DNA of 64,000 nucleotides from Lawsonibacter asaccharolyticus (GTDB lineage Bacteria > Bacillota > Clostridia > Oscillospirales > Oscillospiraceae), in contig BFBT01000001.1 of the NCBI GenBank assembly GCA_003112755.1, positions 2,356,001 through 2,420,000 on the forward strand. Direction: 5' to 3'. The notes under the pieces were generated by a model. That model was given only the letters and a program-made list of their open reading frames with translations. It was not told the origin of the DNA and did not search any database. Positions 25,393-33,520 of this stretch are shown here, piece by piece. The position numbers and the translations under genes were made by a program. Every line of letters begins with the position of its first letter. Position 1 is the first letter of the stretch.

Positions 25393-25698
25393 TCAGCCTT
25401 TCGGGTAAGCCTCCACGATACATCCCTCCATCTCCCGGTTGTGTCCCAGCACCCTGCGGAGCTTGGCCTCATCCAGCGGGCCGATGGAGCTGACGGTACG
25501 GAGGAGTTGGTTCAGGATGTTCCTGCTGCTGCGAACTTCATAGACCAGCGTTGGCATATCAACAGGAGGGGCTTCCTAGATGGCATCGCGGTTGATGCAC
25601 TGCCGGATGAACCGCTTATGGGAGCCTCGCCTGCTTCTGTACTGGTCATTGAGACGGGAGAGCTCCTTGTTAGACGGACAGATGACGATCTGGTTGCT
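25393..25698 (-). pseudogene. mobC remnant with in-frame stop
   Basis: The minus-strand translation SNQIVICPSNKELSRLNDQ ... KRFIRQCINRDAI, an amber stop (near 25577), then EAPPVDMPTLVYEVR ... REMEGCIVEAYPKG aligns along its length with the intact mobC at 45800-46117 (TNRINVWLSDEELADLNEK ... RERFIRQCISGAVIREAPSVDVPKLIYEVR ... REVEVRIVDAYTRD). It has a small internal deletion and lacks the start codon. Even the bases after the stop are conserved between the two copies. Confidence 0.8.
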
Positions 25699-25711
25699 CG
25701 CCTCAAAAGAT

Positions 25712-25765
25712 ATGGCACCCAAGGATATGCAGGAGCTGCTGGACAAGGCAGCCTGCGGGGAGTAA
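25712..25765 (+). pseudogene. Integrase C-terminal remnant
   Basis: The frame MAPKDMQELLDKAACGE corresponds to the integrase ending APKDVQELL ... LDKVVCGE of the copy at 41519. An in-frame deletion of about 34 codons removes the [16 protein letters not shown] segment with the catalytic tyrosine. The downstream terminator hairpin is also conserved. Confidence 0.72.
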
Positions 25766-25931
25766 AAGTGTTCCCCTGTTTCAGCCTGTAAGGTCAAAAA
25801 CAAGGGAAACTATATAAGACTCAAACATTGATATTATAAGCGATTATCGCTCACTATGGGGATTTAAAACTGACTCTGCCTGGCTCAGACGATAACAAAC
25901 AAATATTCGGTCCGGTCCTGGGGCTGAGATT

Positions 25932-26837
25932 CTAATTGATAGGCTCGCAATTTTGGACGCAAAGTGCGCGCTGGCGCCGACTTTTACAACAGAGACGTTC
26001 CTCCATGAACTTTTGATGCGAAATGTCAATGACCATGCCAGTGAGAAGCATGTCCCCTTGCTGCTCGGAAAAGGAGCCATTCATCAACAGCCATACGACC
26101 TCCCCATCGGGACGAACTACACGATATTCTAAGCTGATCGTTGACTCCCTCTGTTTTATGGCGTTACGCAGCCGCTGCTCAATCCAGGGAATATCCGAGG
26201 GATGTACCAAGTGGATCGCTTGGTTATTTAATTTGTTGCGGAATGTCTCCCTTGTAAAGCCATGCAGAGCATAGTAGTGATCGTTCGCATAGATCAAGGT
26301 AAGATCCCGATCCGTTCTGGCACGGAAAATTCCGCCCATCGGACATTGAACGATGGACTCCAATTCAGCCTGCGCCTCCATTTGACCGGTGATGTCCAAG
26401 CATAGGCTGACCAGTACTGATGCGCCATTGGGTAAGACCGTCTGTACTCCTGTCTCTTTTACCCAGATATAGCCTTTGCCTCTGCACAGCATTCTATATG
26501 CCGTTGTATAGTTATTTCCAACGAGAAGGGCCTGTGCGATCTCTGCCTTTACATTTTCGCGGTCCTCTGGCCGAAGGCAATTGATCATGGCTTTCCCGAC
26601 AGCGGCGATGAGATCCGTCTGGCTTGGATAATTCAAAAGAGACAGCATCTGTTCATCAATGTAATAGAGGGGGAAGCCCGGAGCATTATAAGTAATCATA
26701 ATACCGCCGAACATACATTTGCTCAGCAAATCCAGCATTGCTTTTTCTATACAATGCTCAAGCTGTCTCTTCTCGTCAGGTTTATGAACGAAGCACTGCG
26801 AAGGGGCTGGCATTTTCAGATCACTCTTCATTCCCAC
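25932..26837 (-). CDS. PAS-domain protein without an output domain
   Basis: The 301-residue product has two PAS_3-type modules: about 35-160 (GGIMITYNAPGFPLYYIDEQMLSLLNY ... GKGYIWVKETGVQ) and about 165-280 (GGIFRARTDRDLTLIYANDHYYALHGFT ... YRVVRPDGEVVWLLMNGSF). It then ends in a short Cys/Arg-rich tail. No kinase, GGDEF or HTH follows, and the stop is near the mobile-element relic, so it may be a truncated sensor kinase. The start is GTG 26837 behind GGGAGAG; ATG 26831 is the alternative. Confidence 0.7.
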   Translation of the reverse strand: MGMKSDLKMPAPSQCFVHKPDEKRQLEHCIEKAMLDLLSKCMFGGIMITYNAPGFPLYYIDEQMLSLLNYPSQTDLIAAVGKAMINCLRPEDRENVKAEIAQALLVGNNYTTAYRMLCRGKGYIWVKETGVQTVLPNGASVLVSLCLDITGQMEAQAELESIVQCPMGGIFRARTDRDLTLIYANDHYYALHGFTRETFRNKLNNQAIHLVHPSDIPWIEQRLRNAIKQRESTISLEYRVVRPDGEVVWLLMNGSFSEQQGDMLLTGMVIDISHQKFMEERLCCKSRRQRALCVQNCEPIN

Positions 26838-26873
26838 ATAACTCTCCCATATACATATTGAATAGGGCTCTCC

Positions 26874-27338
26874 TTACACTGCTGTTTTTTGAGAGACGGC
26901 ACTTAATGCAGCCTGCCGGATCGTAGAGGTCAAAACTTTCATCTCAGCAAGGATCTCGTTGTATATCTCCGCACGGCATACGGACATATTATTGCATAAA
27001 GCTGTCTCTCTCTGATGTGAGTCCTGTTTCCACCGCAGAAACAAGACTTTGAGTTGATTGGAGCTTTGGGTATTGACGGGGTCCAGATAATGCCCCGCCA
27101 ATTTCGAATCCCCGCGTGTCAGGGCACCCTCAAAAGCGTAGCGTATCCCGCGCTCTACCTGTGCGAAACTGGCTCCGTTCTGCTTGGCTATCTTTGCGTA
27201 TAACGCACAGATCTTTCCGGAAAAATAGTAGGGATCTTTATCCATGAGTTCTAAAGCATCGTGAATATATATAAACCCTTTTGTATTGACCGGAATCCCT
27301 GCGCGCAGCAGAGTATCCGCGATTTCATCGTATATCAT
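26874..27338 (-). CDS. Stand-alone Spo0A C-terminal-like DNA-binding protein
   Basis: The 154-residue protein resembles the Spo0A effector domain without a receiver: LLRAGIPVNTKGFIYIHDALELM, a KICALYAKIAKQ helix and the recognition region QVERGIRYAFEGALTRG (Spo0A has RVERAIRHAIEVAWxRG). The last 45 residues are a divergent tail. ATG 27338 has GAAAGGATA upstream. It is transcribed towards the PAS-only gene and divergent from the XRE regulator. It could compete for or modify 0A-box binding; that role is inferred. Confidence 0.78.
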   Translation of the reverse strand: MIYDEIADTLLRAGIPVNTKGFIYIHDALELMDKDPYYFSGKICALYAKIAKQNGASFAQVERGIRYAFEGALTRGDSKLAGHYLDPVNTQSSNQLKVLFLRWKQDSHQRETALCNNMSVCRAEIYNEILAEMKVLTSTIRQAALSAVSQKTAV

Positions 27339-27619
27339 AATAAATATCCTTTCAATGATAGATTGCCCAGCCGTTCCTATGGGGGCCACGTACATTTCCT
27401 GGTTGACAAGCGCTGTCTTTTGCTTTAGTATTATCGATATACTTAAATACGCCGTTCGTGGTACATATGTCCATGTAACACGTTCAGCACCCTTAGCTTA
27501 CAACAAATATCTTTGAAAGTAAACCAATTTTTACAAATTTCTTGTTATCCTCTTTTTGCGGGCAAGAGATTTGTGAGGCAGAAAATGGGGATTGTAGCGT
27601 CTGATAAGGAGGACCTCAC

Positions 27620-28354
27620 ATGAGCCTGGGAGATAGATTACGGCAGAGGAGACAGGAAATGGGCCTCACCAGGCCCCAGCTGGCGGCTAAAATATGCGTG
27701 ACTCCCTCAGCGATTGCCAATTACGAAAATGGTATCAGCACCCCGAAACCTGATATCCTGATTTCCCTAATCAATGTGTTGGAGGTCGATGCCAATTATA
27801 TTTACTCCGATTATCTTGGACATAGCCAAGTAAGAAATCTTTATGACCAGGACCTGAATGCGGAAGAAATTGATTCTATTCAAAAATATAAAAAGCTTTC
27901 GGAAGAGGGAAAGCGGCTCGTTCGGCTGATTATCAATGAGGAATATGCCCGAACTATTACCAAGAGTCAGCTTACCCTCCCCTGCTATCTGCCTGGTGTG
28001 CGTAAGCTCCACACCGGATTTCTCATGCAAACGAAATTGGGCAGCGCGCACATCATGCAAAAAGATCTGCCTGACGGAACCGATTTTTGCTTTCAAATTC
28101 AAGTAGATCAATATCTGCCTGTCTTTCGAAAATTTGATATTCTGGCACTCCAGAGAAGACAGGCACGGCACAATGAGATGGGGCTGTTCTGTCTCAATGG
28201 CATTTACTATATCCGTACCCTTTTCCAGGAGAAGGGAGAGTGCCGTCTTCGATCTCTAAATGTAATTGATGAGGATATTTTGGTGAAAGAAGCGGATGAA
28301 TTCCACTGTATTGGTACGGTCCTTGGCCAAGTAAATGCCGTTTTGGAAACTTAA
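27620..28354 (+). CDS. XRE-family regulator with LexA/S24-like C-terminal domain
   Basis: The 244-residue protein has an N-terminal HTH_3 (LGDRLRQRRQEMGLTRPQLAAKICVTPSAIANYENGIS) and a linker helix. A beta-rich C-terminal domain from about residue 120 (LHTGFLMQTKLGSAHIMQ ... YLPVFRKFDILALQ ... CLNGIYYIRTL) is laid out like an S24/cI-type dimerization domain; I do not see a convincing Ser/Lys protease dyad. ATG 27620 follows AAGGAGGACCT. It is divergent from the Spo0A_C-like gene, with about 280 bp between them. Confidence 0.8.
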   Translation: MSLGDRLRQRRQEMGLTRPQLAAKICVTPSAIANYENGISTPKPDILISLINVLEVDANYIYSDYLGHSQVRNLYDQDLNAEEIDSIQKYKKLSEEGKRLVRLIINEEYARTITKSQLTLPCYLPGVRKLHTGFLMQTKLGSAHIMQKDLPDGTDFCFQIQVDQYLPVFRKFDILALQRRQARHNEMGLFCLNGIYYIRTLFQEKGECRLRSLNVIDEDILVKEADEFHCIGTVLGQVNAVLET

Positions 28355-28406
28355 ATGAACCCTGCTTTCCGAATGTTTTTGGCGAAAAGAAGGGATCTTC
28401 GTTGTG

Positions 28407-28431
28407 AAAAGCCTTGGGGCTTTTACTTTTT
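28407..28431 (+). terminator. Terminator after the XRE gene
   Basis: AAAAGCC (28407-28413), TTGG loop, GGCTTTT (28418-28424), then ACTTTTT. Confidence 0.82.
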
Positions 28432-28656
28432 ATGCAGATTTTTGATATTAGTAAGAACTTGTAAAATATAAATATAAAATTTTGTATTTGGCCTAACACT
28501 ACATAAATATAGACAATGGAAGCTCAAAAATTGCACCGCATAGACAAGAAAAGGCCCATCAAAAAGGCTGGCGCTCTCTGCCTGCCCTCTACAAACAGGT
28601 ATCCCCCATCTATAATGGAGCCATGAGGCAGCTAGAGGGCGGGAGATATATACTGA

Positions 28657-29160
28657 GTGGCGGCCTGTGAGGATGAGCGTGATGCCTAGGAGCAGATCTG
28701 CGACCTGTGCCGCGAGATTCTCACCGGGTTTAAGTCGGAGCACACCATCTCTGCCTTGTCCAGCGCCGGGGAGCTGGCCGCCGCGCCGGACGGCGGGGAG
28801 CGGTTTGAACTTCTTATATATGGATATCCTGATGGAGGCCGGACGGGAATGGAACTGGCCTGAGATCCGCGGGCAGAGAATGAACAGACCAGCATCCTCT
28901 TCATCGCCAGCAGCCAGGAATGCCTCAAGGACGGCTACTCCGTCCGCCCTATCCAGTACCTCTAGAAACCGGTGGACCGGGCGGAGCTGGCTCAGGCCAT
29001 GGAGACAGATTTCCGTCTGCACCACCGACCGGACCGGGTGACCCTGCGGCTGGGCAGCAAGACATCGGTGCTGCCGCTGGATACCCTGCTCTATGCCAAA
29101 AGCCAGAGCCACGGCACGGTGGCCGCCTTTCCCAACGGCCAGCTGCGGAAGCACAGCAGT
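28657..29160 (+). pseudogene. LytTR-type response regulator pseudogene
   Basis: Reading frame +1 from GTG 28657 gives a receiver start VAACEDERDA, then the amber codon 28687-28689. EQICDLCREIL ... LIYGYPDGGRTGMELA follows with stop 28861-28863, then TSILFIASSQECLKDGYSVRPIQYL with stop 28963-28965. KPVDRAELAQAME and a LytTR DNA-binding start VTLRLGSKTSVLPLDTLLYAKSQSHGTVAAF complete the frame. Order and spacing are those of AgrA/LytR-like regulators. Three in-frame stops and loss of the C-terminal LytTR strands make it non-functional. Confidence 0.8.
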
Positions 29161-29244
29161 GCCGCCGCCACTGCCGCGCACAGCAGGAAAAAAGAAGCAT
29201 TCATGATCGTATTCGCTTCACGGCGCAGTCCTCCTATCCTCTTT

Positions 29245-29624
29245 TGTTTGGTATGATTGTACCAAGATGCTGGGCAAGTCCTCATAGTTCCTTCTGGCAG
29301 CGACACCTATACCTTCTATATTTCCCTTGGAGCCAACCAGCGCCTGAACACTCCGTCACCTTCTCCTGGCGGGCCATAAGCGGCAGTGTCCAGGTGGAGG
29401 GCGGGGCAAAAAACGAGACCCTGGATGGTACTTTCGCGCTGGAAGTAACTGCTGACCGCAGCTCCTTACTGACGAAGGGCAACGGGACCTTTATGGTACA
29501 GGTCTACGACCTGGAAAACGCCCCCTTTGAAAACGGCGCCGACCACTGGGAGCAGAGGGTGACGGTGGAGGTGGACAATCTGGCGGTCTATGCCAAGAAA
29601 GCGATGGATACTGTTACTAAATAG
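29245..29624 (+). pseudogene. Fragment of an unrecognized protein, frameshifted
   Basis: One frame reads VPSGSDTYTFYISLGANQRL and, after an apparent indel near 29345, another frame continues HSVTFSWRAISGSVQVEG ... NGTFMVQVYDLENAPFENG ... TVTK to the stop at 29624. The text is protein-like (alternating beta strands) and resembles an extracellular beta-sandwich, but no start codon or signal peptide survives. Family not recognized. Confidence 0.45.
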
Positions 29625-30026
29625 AAAATTTCATGCCAGAGAAGCAGATGGGTGTATTTCCTGTCCTGCAGCTTTTTATAAAGTAAAGGGTGCTTCGCCC
29701 TCCGAAGTCTTATCTAGCCTTACCAGATTCCCCCCGCGCTGCTTGCAGCTCTTGCCATCAGCCACCCGGTCACAGTACCGGGGGGCCTTTTTCATTTTCG
29801 GAATGAAATATTTCCAGCACTAGTTACATCGACTGACCTGCTGGCTGTTCTGTTCGGAGTAAAGTGTCAGAACCAACGGCCGAAAATCCAGCAAACTACG
29901 CAGCCGGAACAGCCGTTTTTTCTGCGAAGGCAACTTTGTCGGGCCACAGACCCGTACGATATCGGCGTAAACTGCTCGCAAATTTTCGCACTGCTCGACC
30001 AATATTTATTTTTTGTTGAAATTATA
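29625..30026. other. Intergenic region before the peptide-utilization operon
   Basis: No gene is seen. It contains a terminator-like hairpin (CCCGGT/ACCGGG, 29765-29782, followed by CTTTTTCATTTT) closing the degenerate region, then AT-rich DNA leading to the promoter at 30027. Confidence 0.55.
29765..29799 (+). terminator. Terminator hairpin
   Basis: CCCGGT CACAGT ACCGGG stem-loop followed by GGGCCTTTTTCATTTT. Confidence 0.65.
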
Positions 30027-30055
30027 TTGACAATTTGTTGAGATATCATTATAAT
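30027..30055 (+). promoter_or_regulatory. Consensus sigma-A promoter of the DauR-OCD-Opp operon
   Basis: TTGACA (30027-30032), 17-bp spacer, TATAAT (30050-30055): an exact consensus match 40 bp before the regulator start. Confidence 0.9.
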
Positions 30056-30094
30056 TACCCCATTACCAATGAGACACAGAAAAGGGGACTGACC

Positions 30095-30724
30095 ATGCGT
30101 CAAGAGGAGGCGTTCGAGTTTCTCTGCCGTCTGGCCCAGGGGATTGCCAGTATGTTTGGCGACAGCTGTGAAACGGTAGTCCATGAGATGGAGGGTGAGC
30201 GGATGAAGAATCTGGTGATTTTCAATGGTCACGTCTCTGGACGCAGCGCCGGCTCCACGTTGAGTATTTATGGAAGGGATACCATCCAGGATGACCCGGA
30301 AGGGACCAGTCTGGATCAGGATTTCCTGAACCAGATGGTAGTGACCCCCAGCGGGAAGAATATCAAATCCTCTACTTTCCACCTGCGGGGCGAGGGGTAC
30401 CATTATGCCCTTGGCATCAACTATGATGTCTCGGTGATGGGGGCGATGCGCCGCCTGCTGGAGAACTTTACCGAGTCCTCTGGCAGCCTATTGGACTCTA
30501 TCTCAGAGGACCGCTCTGATTTGGATGCCATCTTCGATGCCTGCCAGGCCAAACTGGACAAGCCCATGTCTCAGATGCGCAAGGGCGACCGAATGGCGCT
30601 GGTGGCCCTGCTGAAAGAGAAGGGGATTTTCCACCTGCAGCGCAGCGTCCCCTATGTAGCCAAGCGTATGGGTGTATCCAAATATACGATTTACAACTAC
30701 CTCAATGAGTTGGAGCACATTTAA
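30095..30724 (+). CDS. YheO/DauR-type transcriptional regulator (PAS + HTH)
   Basis: The 209-residue protein has the YheO PAS-like domain (residues about 10-120, with CETVVHEMEGERMKNLVIFNGHVSGRSAGSTL) and a C-terminal HTH_22 (KGIFHLQRSVPYVAKRMGVSKYTIYNYLNEL). In Pseudomonas, DauR of this family represses D-arginine catabolism genes. ATG 30095 follows AAAGGGGACTG. It heads the long operon, so it probably senses an amino-acid-related ligand and controls the downstream genes. Confidence 0.87.
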   Translation: MRQEEAFEFLCRLAQGIASMFGDSCETVVHEMEGERMKNLVIFNGHVSGRSAGSTLSIYGRDTIQDDPEGTSLDQDFLNQMVVTPSGKNIKSSTFHLRGEGYHYALGINYDVSVMGAMRRLLENFTESSGSLLDSISEDRSDLDAIFDACQAKLDKPMSQMRKGDRMALVALLKEKGIFHLQRSVPYVAKRMGVSKYTIYNYLNELEHI

Positions 30725-30761
30725 TGAAGCAGACCATAATGCTGGAGAAGGGGAGACGCCC

Positions 30762-31703
30762 ATGACAATTGTAGAGGCCGCAGAAGTCCGCCAGCGGCTG
30801 ACCATGCCTGTGTGTATCGACCTGATGCGCACCAGCCTGCGGGAGCTGGAGGCCGGGAATTACACCCAGCCGCTGCGCTCCATTGCCCTGCTGCCAGGCG
30901 GAGAGAAGTTTGGGTTTATGCCGGCCTGTTTGGGGGACTGCTTTGGAGCCAAAGTGCTTTCAGCGTTTCCCCAGAATGCGGGAACCAAATACCCATCCCA
31001 CATCGGCTATGTGCTTCTATTTGAGGGAAAACACGGCAGCTTCCTGGGAATGGCCGACGCGGCGGTCATTACTGAGATCCGTACCGGCGCGGTCTCCGGC
31101 GTTGCCACCGACCTGCTGGCCCGGCCCGATGCCCACCGCCTAGCCATTATCGGGGCGGGAGCACAAGGACGGTCTCACTTGGCCGCCATGACCGTTGTGC
31201 GGGATATCCATTCCGTGACCGTCTATGATCAAAACACTCAGACGGCCCGCCGCTACTGTCAGGAGATGGAGGAAAAATTTGGTATTCCGGTCACCGCTGC
31301 AGACAGTGTCCGGGAGGCGGTATGCGACGCTGACATCGTCTGCACCGTAACGCCCAGTCGGGAGCCATATTTGGAGAGCGACTGGATCGCCCCCGGCACC
31401 CATATCAACGCCGTGGGCGCTTTCACGCCCACCACCCGAGAGGTCACCAGTACTCTGGTGGCCAAAGCCAGACTGTACGCCGATCAGGTGGAGGCCATGC
31501 GCAAGGAGTGCGGTGAATATCTGGTCCCCCTGCAGGAAGGACTGATCGGTCCGGACCACATTGTGGGCTCTCTGGGCGACGTGCTGCTGGGGCGTGTCCC
31601 GGGCCGGAGCAGCGGGGAAGAGATCACTCTGTTTGACGCACTGGGCCTGGCCGTGGAGGATGTGGCCTGTGTCAAGTATCTGTGCGGCGGAAGCCGCAGC
31701 TGA
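30762..31703 (+). CDS. Ornithine cyclodeaminase / mu-crystallin family protein
   Basis: The 313-residue protein has the OCD fold: N-terminal substrate part with RSIALLPGG and KVLSAFPQN, TEIRTGAVSGVAT, and the Rossmann motif IIGAGAQGRSHLAAM near residue 130. HINAVGAFTPTTREV follows, with the acidic residue at DQVEAM. Members deaminate or reduce ornithine, imino acids or related compounds; exact substrate is unknown. It is 37 bp after the DauR-type gene. Together they resemble regulator-enzyme pairs in D-amino-acid catabolism. Confidence 0.87.
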   Translation: MTIVEAAEVRQRLTMPVCIDLMRTSLRELEAGNYTQPLRSIALLPGGEKFGFMPACLGDCFGAKVLSAFPQNAGTKYPSHIGYVLLFEGKHGSFLGMADAAVITEIRTGAVSGVATDLLARPDAHRLAIIGAGAQGRSHLAAMTVVRDIHSVTVYDQNTQTARRYCQEMEEKFGIPVTAADSVREAVCDADIVCTVTPSREPYLESDWIAPGTHINAVGAFTPTTREVTSTLVAKARLYADQVEAMRKECGEYLVPLQEGLIGPDHIVGSLGDVLLGRVPGRSSGEEITLFDALGLAVEDVACVKYLCGGSRS

Positions 31704-31760
31704 ACGGCTGGCCCCATGACCCGACAACAATAAATTTATCTGAGGAAGAAGGAAACCGCC

Positions 31761-33437
31761 ATGAAAAAATGCATTGCCCTGCTTCTGACCGGTGTGATGC
31801 TGCTGGGCCTCCTGTCCGGCTGCAACACCTACCAAAATGATGACAGCGCCTCCAGCGCCGGAAGCACCTCAAACACGGCAGATGGAGTCAGCGCCGACTT
31901 CACCATGGCCTACAATGGTGTGGTGACTCTGAACCCCATTATGAGCCAGAGCTCCAACGATTTTAATCTTTTCTATCTGACCCAGATCCAGTTGGTGCGT
32001 TTCTACGGCGATGAGCTGCAGTACGACGCCGCCGAGAGCTATGAGGTCAGCGACGACTATACCGTCTACACCTTCCACCTGCGGGACGGCCTGAAGTGGT
32101 CGGACGGCCAGGCGCTTACCGCCCACGATTTTGAGTACGGCGCCTACTGCCTGCTGAATCCCGACATGGGCAGCCCGGCGGCATACAGCTGGTTTGCCAT
32201 CAAGAACGCCTCGGCCTATAATTCCCGCGAGATCACCGATTGGGCCGAGGTGGGCGTGAAAGCCCTGGACGACCTGACCCTGGAGATCACCCTGGAGCGG
32301 CCGCTCAACTCCTTTGACCGCACCATTGCTGTGCGCGGCCTGTACCCCCTGCGCCAGGATTTTGTGGAGCAGGTAGGCAGTCAGCAGCTGGGCTCATCGC
32401 CGGAGACCATGCTGTTCTCCGGCCCGTACATCATCACTGACTGGGTGCTGGAGAGCTCCATGGAGCTGAAAAAGAATGATCTCTACTGGGACAGTGCCAA
32501 TTCCTTCCCCACCCAGAACCTGCACTTCATCGAGGTGGAGGATGACAACACCAAGGTGGCCATGTTCGAAAATGGCGAGGTGGACGCCATTGAGCAGATC
32601 TCCAGCCAGTATTTTGGACACCTGAATGAGTACCTGAACTCCTTTGTGGGCGGCGGCATTATGTTCCTGTGGATCAATCAACAGGGTACTAGTCCGGAGA
32701 CCGCCGCACTGTTGAGCAATCAGAACTTTCGTCAGGCCCTGAACTATGGCTTCGACCGTTCCGCCACCGTCAATGCGGTAAACCCCGGTTACAAAGCCTA
32801 TAACCGACTGGTGGACTCCAACTTTGCCGGTCCCGACGGCGGCAAGTTTGTGGATGAGTACCCGGTGGAAACGGTGCCTCTGTCCGGCGACGTGGATAAG
32901 GCCAAGGAGTATCTGGCCGCGGCCATGGAAGAGTTGGGCTACTCTGATGTCTCTCAGCTGCCCCAGCTGGAGCTGATCACCTGGGATACCTCGGAGCAGA
33001 AGCTGCTGCTGGAGACCATCATCGACCAGTGGAAGCAGAATTTGGGCCTGGAGAATATCCAGCTGACCCAGTATGTGATTGGCACTGCCATTGGCAGCTT
33101 CTACGACCTGAGTTATGATTTGTTTGCCATTACCTGGGAAACTGACGTGCTGCCCACCGACATTATGGAGGCCATGGTCACTGGCGGCGAGGTCAATTAC
33201 GGCATCTGGAGCGATGCCCAGTTTGACTCCCTGGTGGAGCAGGCCATCAACGAGCTGGAGCCGGACAAGCAGGCGGAGCTCACCGCCCAGGCCGAGCAGA
33301 TCTTCCTGGACAATGCGGCCATCCTGCCCCTGTATGAAAACGGCGTGACCGGCGCAGTGCAATCCTATGTGGAGGGCTTCCAGATGTCCGCCACCAGCTC
33401 CGGTTATCAGTTCAATCACCTGGTGGTACACAAGTAA
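31761..33437 (+). CDS. Oligopeptide/dipeptide ABC transporter substrate-binding lipoprotein
   Basis: The 558-residue SBP_bac_5 protein has a lipoprotein signal ending LLGLLSGC (Cys21) and an acidic Ser-rich linker. The family landmarks YTFHLRDGLKWSDGQALTAHDFEYG, FSGPYIITDWVLESSMELKKNDLYWD and FRQALNYGFDRSATV are present. It captures peptides or amino-acid conjugates outside the membrane and feeds the two permeases encoded just downstream. ATG 31761 follows GAGGAAGAAGG. Confidence 0.92.
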   Translation: MKKCIALLLTGVMLLGLLSGCNTYQNDDSASSAGSTSNTADGVSADFTMAYNGVVTLNPIMSQSSNDFNLFYLTQIQLVRFYGDELQYDAAESYEVSDDYTVYTFHLRDGLKWSDGQALTAHDFEYGAYCLLNPDMGSPAAYSWFAIKNASAYNSREITDWAEVGVKALDDLTLEITLERPLNSFDRTIAVRGLYPLRQDFVEQVGSQQLGSSPETMLFSGPYIITDWVLESSMELKKNDLYWDSANSFPTQNLHFIEVEDDNTKVAMFENGEVDAIEQISSQYFGHLNEYLNSFVGGGIMFLWINQQGTSPETAALLSNQNFRQALNYGFDRSATVNAVNPGYKAYNRLVDSNFAGPDGGKFVDEYPVETVPLSGDVDKAKEYLAAAMEELGYSDVSQLPQLELITWDTSEQKLLLETIIDQWKQNLGLENIQLTQYVIGTAIGSFYDLSYDLFAITWETDVLPTDIMEAMVTGGEVNYGIWSDAQFDSLVEQAINELEPDKQAELTAQAEQIFLDNAAILPLYENGVTGAVQSYVEGFQMSATSSGYQFNHLVVHK

Positions 33438-33520
33438 ACAAGTAGTTTTGCGCAGCGGGGAGCGCGGCGGCTTTTCAGGCCCCGTCTCCCCGCGTATCGT
33501 TCTTCGAAAGGAGACCCGCC

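Larger units (their letters stand above)
25347..25830. mobile_element. Inverted, internally deleted relic of the int-mobC element
   Basis: Both ends of the element at about 41460-46160 recur here in reverse orientation. The right part (25712-25829) carries the last integrase codons, the stop GGGGAGTAA, the AAACAAGGGAAA hairpin and ATAAG. The left part (25347-25395) carries the post-mobC sequence CTGACAGCAAAACACACCGC and the GGTGCTTACAT hairpin end. The interior (most of int, the repressor, xis and the N-terminal start of mobC) is gone. Similarity to the other copy stops at the same points at each end, which suggests these are the element boundaries. Confidence 0.7.

Noticed and set aside
25375..25791. 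138-codon plus-strand frame
   Set aside because: It is the antisense of the mobC relic plus a mixed integrase tail; the homologous reading is on the minus strand.
31761..33437. 345-codon minus-strand frame opposite the substrate-binding lipoprotein
   Set aside because: Antisense shadow of an intact lipoprotein gene.
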